DNA of 18,721 bases from an uncultured Fretibacterium sp. (GTDB lineage Bacteria > Synergistota > Synergistia > Synergistales > Aminobacteriaceae), in assembly GCF_938040765.1 (NCBI RefSeq), contig NZ_CALIAA010000223.1:1-18721 (forward strand). Direction: 5' to 3'. Below are positions 14,810 to 18,721 of this stretch, piece after piece (the first letter of the stretch is position 1; every line of letters begins with the position of its first letter). The translations under genes and the position numbers were made by a program. The notes under the pieces are model-generated. The model did no database searches and was not told the origin of the DNA. It saw only the letters and a list, made by a program, of their open reading frames with translations.

Positions 14810-15358
14810 ATGGCCTCGGCAAACAACAACCTGGGTTATGTCTCCGTCGAGGGCGCGGAGGGGCAGTTTCGCGGGGCCTCCCTCGTCGTGGACCAACGGG
14901 GCATACCGATGGATTTCCGCTACACGGACCCGATACGACCCTCGCGCCTGGAGCGCATCCTCTATGGCAGCGCCCTGGACGTCTACCTGCGTGAGGAGCT
15001 GATCCTGCAGAGCCTGCTGGGGGCGGTGGAGACGACCCCGTCGCTCTGGGTCTGCAGCGAGGGCGACCTCCTGGCGCCCCTGAAGGCGGCGGGCAAGGGC
15101 AGGGCCATCTTCCTGGCCCCCTCCGCCCACGCCCCGCTCGAGGCCGCCGGGGCCGTGGAGCCCACGGGCGAGGCGGAGGTTCTGTTGATCCAGGCGGATT
15201 CCGTCAGCGCTCCCCTTCGGGCCTCCTTCTCCCCCGGAACGCGGCCCGACGAGATCAAGCAGGTCGTCTCCCTGCTGGTGGAGGCGGCGAGGACGATGGA
15301 GCTCCTGGAGCCCTTCGGACGGATCGAGAAGGCGCTGCTCTCCCTGAAGGAGGAATAG
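14810..15358 (+). CDS. Conserved-looking cytoplasmic protein of unknown function
   Basis: The ATG at 14810 follows GGAAGGAG (14795-14802) at seven bases. The 182-residue product has no signal peptide or membrane helix. It starts with a beta-rich part containing FRGASLVVDQRGIPMDFRYT, then RLERILYGSALDVYLREELILQSLLG, which looks like a compact helical unit, and ends in a helix (residues about 145-182, PDEIKQVVSLLVEAARTMEL). The GIPMDFRYT...LYG pattern reminds me of uncharacterised proteins in unrelated phyla, but I cannot verify this. The gap to the next gene is six bases, so the two are probably co-translated and may act together. Confidence 0.75.
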   Translation: MASANNNLGYVSVEGAEGQFRGASLVVDQRGIPMDFRYTDPIRPSRLERILYGSALDVYLREELILQSLLGAVETTPSLWVCSEGDLLAPLKAAGKGRAIFLAPSAHAPLEAAGAVEPTGEAEVLLIQADSVSAPLRASFSPGTRPDEIKQVVSLLVEAARTMELLEPFGRIEKALLSLKEE

Positions 15359-15364
15359 GGCTCC

Positions 15365-15940
15365 TTGTCCCTGGCGGAGATCCGGGAATATCTCTCGCGC
15401 CATTTCCTGGGGAGGGTCCGGGTGAAGCGGTGCGATCCGCCTTTGCCTCCGCCGGAGTGCCATGCGCTGCGGCGCGCGGTGGAGACGCAGCCGATCCGAA
15501 CGCGGATGAGGGTCCTGTCCGCGGAGCTCTTCTCCGTCGGCGGCATGAGCTGTTCCCATCGGGGTTTCCGTTTTTCCTCCCAGCTTGTGCGGGTGAGGGG
15601 AAGGCGCATTGCGCGCTACGTGCCTCGGGAGATCGCCGTCGGGAAGGTGAGTCTTTTGTCCGTGCGCGTTCTTCCCGGCTTGGAAAGGATGCTCAGGCTT
15701 CCTCAGGAGCGCGGCGACCGCCTGCAGTGGCAGCGCTCCCGCCCGAGGGCCGCAGGGGAGATGATCCTGGCCTGGTACGGTCCGATCGTGGAGGGGGCCG
15801 TCGTGAAGCTGGCCCTGAACAGGCAGCGGGGAACGCTCCTGATCTGGTATAATCCTCAAAGCAGGCACTTCAATCCCAGGGGGCTTTACCTGTACCGCCG
15901 TCTGGGGATGAACGAGAAGCCCGAGTGGCGCTGGGTGTAG
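15365..15940 (+). CDS. Basic protein of unknown function
   Basis: The frame starts at TTG 15365, six bases after the previous stop; AAGGAGG at 15347-15353 serves as Shine-Dalgarno with a longish 11-base spacing. The 191-residue product is strongly basic (many Arg), with MSLAEIREYLSRHFLGRVRVKRCD at the start, a central FRFSSQLVRVRGRRIARYVPRE and a C-terminal LIWYNPQSRHFNPRGLYLYRRLG. No signal peptide, membrane helix or known motif is seen. The charge would suit a nucleic-acid or ribosome partner, which is a guess. Other starts are possible. It is the last gene before a new promoter. Confidence 0.7.
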   Translation: MSLAEIREYLSRHFLGRVRVKRCDPPLPPPECHALRRAVETQPIRTRMRVLSAELFSVGGMSCSHRGFRFSSQLVRVRGRRIARYVPREIAVGKVSLLSVRVLPGLERMLRLPQERGDRLQWQRSRPRAAGEMILAWYGPIVEGAVVKLALNRQRGTLLIWYNPQSRHFNPRGLYLYRRLGMNEKPEWRWV

Positions 15941-15969
15941 TTGACGGTTCCTGCGACAGCTTTGACAAT
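15941..15969 (+). promoter_or_regulatory. Sigma-70-type promoter for the S1-domain gene
   Basis: TTGACG (15941-15946, five of six to consensus) and GACAAT (15964-15969, four of six) are separated by exactly 17 bases, beginning right after the previous stop codon. Transcription would start near 15976, giving a very short leader that begins at the Shine-Dalgarno region. This marks a likely transcription-unit boundary. Confidence 0.55.
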
Positions 15970-15993
15970 ACTCTTGGGAGGTTCGTGTTTCGA

Positions 15994-16416
15994 ATGATTG
16001 AGGAGAAGAAGGCTGAGACTTCTTCGGTTCGCGTTGGGGATCTGGCGGAGTGCACGGTGGAGCAGATCATGCCCTACGGTGCTTTTGTCCGGCTGTCGAC
16101 GGGGCAGCGGGGGATGATCCACATCTCCGAGCTTTCGTTTAACTTCGTCAAGAAGGTTGAGGATGTCCTCACCCTCCAGCAGAACATCAAGGCCCGCGTG
16201 ATCAAGATCGACGAGAAGGGGCGCATCGACCTCTCCCTGAAGAAGGTCGAGGAACGTCCTCTGATCCAGGCTCCCTCCTCCCGGGAGGACAAGGACGGAT
16301 TCGAGAAGAAGATGGCCTCCTTCCTGAAGACCAGCGAGGCCAAGATTGCGGATCTCAACAGCAAGATGAACGCGTCGAAGGGCAGGAAGAAGCCCGGAGG
16401 GCGTTCCAAGGGCTAG
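15994..16416 (+). CDS. S1-domain RNA-binding protein (YabR-like)
   Basis: From the ATG at 15994 the product has 140 residues: a single S1 OB-fold (about 11-83) with VGDLAECTVEQIMPYGAFVRL, the GMIHISELS core and KARVIKIDEKGRIDLSLKK, then a flexible tail ending in the basic GRKKPGGRSKG. This is the layout of YabR/general-stress-protein-13-type S1 proteins, which bind RNA or the ribosome. GGGAGG at 15976-15981 is 12 bases upstream of the ATG; a GTG at 15985 is in frame but too close to it, and a frame extension to 15925 overlaps the previous gene. The next gene starts four bases after its stop. Confidence 0.88.
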   Translation: MIEEKKAETSSVRVGDLAECTVEQIMPYGAFVRLSTGQRGMIHISELSFNFVKKVEDVLTLQQNIKARVIKIDEKGRIDLSLKKVEERPLIQAPSSREDKDGFEKKMASFLKTSEAKIADLNSKMNASKGRKKPGGRSKG

Positions 16417-16420
16417 TCGT

Positions 16421-17011
16421 GTGCCGCGGTTTTCCGGGGAGGCGGAGGCCTCCCTTTTTTATCAGCTCCTGAGCCCCGGTGAGCTCAGGGCCGTCGCAGG
16501 GCGGATGGAGGGGCGTCGGTTCGACCCCTCCCTGGTCCTGGGAACGGGGCCCCGGTGCCGCTTCGGCGGGGTGCGCGTCTTGGTCTGTGCACCTGTGGCG
16601 GGGCTGCGTCCGTTTCCCACGACCTTCTGGCTCGTCTGTCCCTGGCTGGTGCGGCGGGCCGGGACGGTCGAGTCCGCGGGGGGCGTTCGAGCCCTCGAGG
16701 ATTGGCTGACAAAACGGGCCCCGGAGGCGTGGCGGCCGTACAACCGGGAGCACCAGCTTCTGCGGATAAAGCTGATGGCCCCGTTGGAGCGGAGGCTGCT
16801 GCGCCGCTTCCGTCCGGCGGTCTGGGAGCGTCTGAGGCTCGCCGGGGTCGGCGGCATCCGCTATGGGGAGGAGGTCCGCGTGAAGTGCCTCCACCTCCAG
16901 ACGGCGTCGTGGCTCGCGCTTGCGCGGCATCCCGGGGGGCCATGGCTTGCCGGGGAGGGGCTGGACGGGGACTGCGGCGGGGCGATGGCCCATCTGTGCC
17001 GGCGGGGCTGA
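16421..17011 (+). CDS. DUF501-family protein
   Basis: The 196-residue product, started by GTG, carries the patterns I associate with DUF501: a variable N-terminus, then RPFPTTFWLVCPWLVR, a central helical part, and the C-terminal AGVGGIRYGEEVRVKCLHLQ followed by a helix. The conserved cysteines in VCPW and KCLH could be functional. The function of DUF501 is unknown; in actinobacteria and clostridia it is often near divIC-type septum genes, eno or ppx. Here it follows the S1 gene by four bases, so the pair is probably one unit, and it precedes argH by 46 bases. Confidence 0.8.
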   Translation: MPRFSGEAEASLFYQLLSPGELRAVAGRMEGRRFDPSLVLGTGPRCRFGGVRVLVCAPVAGLRPFPTTFWLVCPWLVRRAGTVESAGGVRALEDWLTKRAPEAWRPYNREHQLLRIKLMAPLERRLLRRFRPAVWERLRLAGVGGIRYGEEVRVKCLHLQTASWLALARHPGGPWLAGEGLDGDCGGAMAHLCRRG

Positions 17012-17057
17012 CGGGGCCGGACGCGGGTAGGCGGGGAAGCATACGGAGGGAAGGCCG

Positions 17058-18473
17058 ATGTGGAAGGGACGCTTCGAGGAGGACACCGCCCTGGTGGTGC
17101 AGCGGTTCAGTCAGTCGCTGGACCTGGACTGGCGGATGGCCGAACAGGATATCCGGGGCAGTATCGCCCACGTGAGGATGCTGGGGGCCGTGGGGCTTCT
17201 GGAGGCCGGCGAGGCCCTGAGGGTCGAGGAGGGGTTGAAACGCGTCCGGGACGAGATCCGCTCGGGCAGCTTCACGCCCTCCGAGCCGCTGGAGGACGTT
17301 CACATGAACGTGGAACACCGCCTGACGGAGATCGAGCCCTCGGGAGCGCGCCTGCATACGGGGCGCAGCCGCAACGATCAGACGGCCACGACCGTTCGGC
17401 TGTACCTCAGGGACAGGCTGACGGACCTCGAGGGGGCGCTGCTGGATTTCCTGGGCGTCCTCCTGGACTGCGCGGAGCGTCATCGGCTGGTGATCGTCTC
17501 GGGCTACACGCACCTCCAGCAGGCGCAGCCCATCTCGTTGGGGCATTACTGGATGGCCTGGTTCGAGGCCTTTCTCAGGGACTGCGGCCGCCTCGAGTTC
17601 GCCCTGGACGCGCTGAACGAGTGCCCGCTGGGGGCCGGGGCACTGGCGGGGTCGACGCTGCCCCTGGACCGGGAGATGACGTCGCGCCTGCTGGGCTTCG
17701 ACCGCCCGACGCGCAACAGCCTGGATACGGTCGCCCAGCGCGACTACATGGCGGACTACCATCACTTCGCCTCGCTTTTCGCGGTGCACGTCTCGCGCCT
17801 TGCGGAGGACCTGACCCTCTGGAGCACGCAGGAGTTCGGCTGGCTGAAACTGCCGGACGCCTTCTGCACGGGGTCCAGCATGATGCCGCAGAAGAAGAAC
17901 CCCGACGTCCTGGAGCTGGTTCGGGGCAGGACCGGGCAGGTTCTGGGGCACATGATGGATCTGCTCGTCACGCTGAAGGGCCTGCCCATGACCTACGACC
18001 GGGACCTTCAGGAGGACAAGCGCGGCCTCTGGGCCTCGGTGGAAACGGTGGAGGCGGTCTTGGCGGTCCTGACCCCGATGCTGGCGCGGACGGACGCGGA
18101 CGCGGATGCGGCGCGGGCTGGCCTGGAGAAGGGGTTTGCCCTGGCGACGGACGTGGCGGAGTATCTGGTGCTGAGGGGCGTCCCCTTCCGCGACGCGCAC
18201 TGGAAGGTCGGGCGGTTGGTGAAGCACTGCATCGAAAAGGGCAGCCGCCTCGAGGACCTGAGCCTCGAGGAATGGCGGGAGCAGATCCCGGAGGTCGGCC
18301 CGGACGTCCTGGAGCTGCTATCCCTGGAGGCCAGCGTGAGGCGTCGGAACACCTGCGGCGGTACGGGCTTCGAGCAGGTAGCGCTTCGGATCGCGGAGGG
18401 ACAGGAGCGCCTGTCCGAGCGGCGGGACGGTCTGGAGAAGAGGCGGGAACGCCTGGAGGAAAGCCGGCTCTAG
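17058..18473 (+). CDS. argH: Argininosuccinate lyase
   Basis: ArgH splits argininosuccinate into arginine and fumarate, the last step of arginine synthesis. The 471-residue length is normal. Fumarase/lyase-superfamily signatures are intact: HTGRSRNDQ (100-108), THLQQAQP (151-158) with the conserved His, and the flexible catalytic loop GSSMMPQKKNPD (272-283). The start WKGRF and the DVHMNVEHRL segment (80-89) are typical. The C-terminus has RRNTCGGTGFEQV followed by a charged, helical tail (QERLSERRDGLEKRRERLEE) slightly longer than I would expect. GGAGGG at 17045-17050 supports ATG 17058. No other arginine gene is in the window. No terminator is seen directly after it. Confidence 0.97.
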   Translation: MWKGRFEEDTALVVQRFSQSLDLDWRMAEQDIRGSIAHVRMLGAVGLLEAGEALRVEEGLKRVRDEIRSGSFTPSEPLEDVHMNVEHRLTEIEPSGARLHTGRSRNDQTATTVRLYLRDRLTDLEGALLDFLGVLLDCAERHRLVIVSGYTHLQQAQPISLGHYWMAWFEAFLRDCGRLEFALDALNECPLGAGALAGSTLPLDREMTSRLLGFDRPTRNSLDTVAQRDYMADYHHFASLFAVHVSRLAEDLTLWSTQEFGWLKLPDAFCTGSSMMPQKKNPDVLELVRGRTGQVLGHMMDLLVTLKGLPMTYDRDLQEDKRGLWASVETVEAVLAVLTPMLARTDADADAARAGLEKGFALATDVAEYLVLRGVPFRDAHWKVGRLVKHCIEKGSRLEDLSLEEWREQIPEVGPDVLELLSLEASVRRRNTCGGTGFEQVALRIAEGQERLSERRDGLEKRRERLEESRL

Positions 18474-18512
18474 CCCTTGGGCATGAAGTTGAAATATGGT
18501 TCTTTGGGCCTA

Positions 18513-18540
18513 TTGACTATGATGCTTTTTATCTATAGTC
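18513..18540 (+). promoter_or_regulatory. Candidate promoter with inverted repeat after argH
   Basis: TTGACT (18513-18518) and TATAGT (18534-18539) are near-consensus hexamers, but the 15-base spacer is short. An inverted repeat GACTAT (18515-18520) / ATAGTC (18535-18540) overlaps both, so this could be a regulated promoter or simply a weak hairpin. Confidence 0.35.
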
Positions 18541-18604
18541 TTACGAGTAAAGAGTATTGTCCAGCAAGAATGCCTTTGGCCGGAGGGTTGCTCTTGGAGG
18601 GATT

Positions 18605-18691
18605 ATGGTAAAAAGTTGGGGTGTTTTTATTCAGCTTGAGAAACATCAATTGTCTTTAGTTCTCAAGGAGCAAATCGGAGGGATCATATGA
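18605..18691 (+). CDS. Possible 28-residue ORF translationally coupled to the next gene
   Basis: ATG 18605 opens a 28-codon frame (MVKSWGVFIQLEKHQ..., ending KEQIGGII) whose TGA at 18689-18691 overlaps the ATG of the following gene as ATGA. GGAGGG at 18596-18601 lies three bases before the ATG, closer than ideal. The frame remains open back to TTG 18557. It may be a leader peptide, a small protein, or chance. No known family. Confidence 0.3.
   Translation: MVKSWGVFIQLEKHQLSLVLKEQIGGII
18635..18667 (+). repeat. Inverted repeat in the leader of the last gene
   Basis: CTTGAGAA (18635-18642) and TTCTCAAG (18660-18667) form a perfect 8-bp stem with a 17-base loop, ending ten bases before the GGAGGG (18677-18682) of the next start. 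The position allows control of translation or transcription of the downstream gene; there is no T-run. Confidence 0.4.
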
Positions 18692-18721
18692 ACGGCAGGA
18701 CCGTTTTGTTTATCTTTGCAT
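18688..18721 (+). CDS. Start of a gene cut by the window end
   Basis: ATG 18688 follows GGAGGG (18677-18682) at an ideal five-base spacing and reads MNGRTVLFIFA before the window ends. The positive residue followed by hydrophobic ones could begin a signal peptide or membrane segment, but 11 residues are too few to say. The A+T-richer setting differs from all genes upstream. Confidence 0.5.
   Translation, partial: MNGRTVLFIFA

Noticed and set aside
15925..15993. Extension of the S1-domain gene upstream to 15925
   Set aside because: It would overlap the preceding gene and the promoter; the added residues do not belong to an S1 fold.
16485..18227. Minus-strand open frame opposite DUF501 and argH
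   Set aside because: Antisense shadow; argH on the plus strand is complete with all lyase signatures.
17060..18538. Second plus-strand frame across argH
   Set aside because: Gly/Arg/Ala-rich out-of-frame reading of argH that runs past its stop; no domain.

Overview
The window looks like chromosomal DNA of a motile, high-G+C member of the Synergistota. The best taxonomic clue is a small exported protein (1289-1909) whose C-terminus has the layout of the Synergist-CTERM sorting signal: a Cys-Gly-rich motif, a short hydrophobic helix and an Arg cluster. The G+C-rich coding sequence, all-plus-strand gene order and frequent TTG/GTG starts fit this. No name below the phylum can be supported.

Layout. 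(1) 1-2000: the 3' part of a methionine-ABC-transporter binding protein (metQ), an OsmC-family protein behind a 34-bp perfect palindrome and an extended -10 promoter, and the exported Synergist-CTERM protein, closed by a clear intrinsic terminator. (2) 2109-14272: a late-flagellar/chemotaxis operon in the Bacillus/Clostridium-like order flhA, flhF, flhG, PilZ protein, cheB, cheA, cheC, cheD, fliA (sigma-28), fapA/DUF342. Most junctions are overlaps or gaps of a few bases. The usual cheW between cheA and cheC is absent. (3) 14380-15940: three genes I cannot assign, on the same strand. (4) 15994-18473: an S1-domain RNA-binding protein with its own good promoter, a DUF501 protein, and argH (argininosuccinate lyase). 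(5) 18474-18721: visibly A+T-richer DNA with inverted repeats, a possible 28-codon ORF, and the first codons of another gene cut by the window end.

How the genes work together. FlhA is the export gate of the flagellar type III secretion system. FlhF and FlhG are the GTPase/ATPase pair that sets flagellar position and number. The PilZ protein would couple cyclic-di-GMP to motor behaviour. CheA is the kinase, CheB the methylesterase/adaptation response regulator, and CheC/CheD the CheY-P phosphatase/receptor deamidase pair. FliA switches on late flagellar and chemotaxis genes. CheR, CheY, CheW, FlgM and receptors are not in the window.

No obvious defence system, mobile element, CRISPR array, tRNA or rRNA was seen. 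The least explained parts are the three-gene block after fapA, the regulatory architecture between cheB and cheA (hairpin plus a 19-codon ORF overlapping the cheA start), the palindrome upstream of osmC, and the A+T-rich leader at the right edge.
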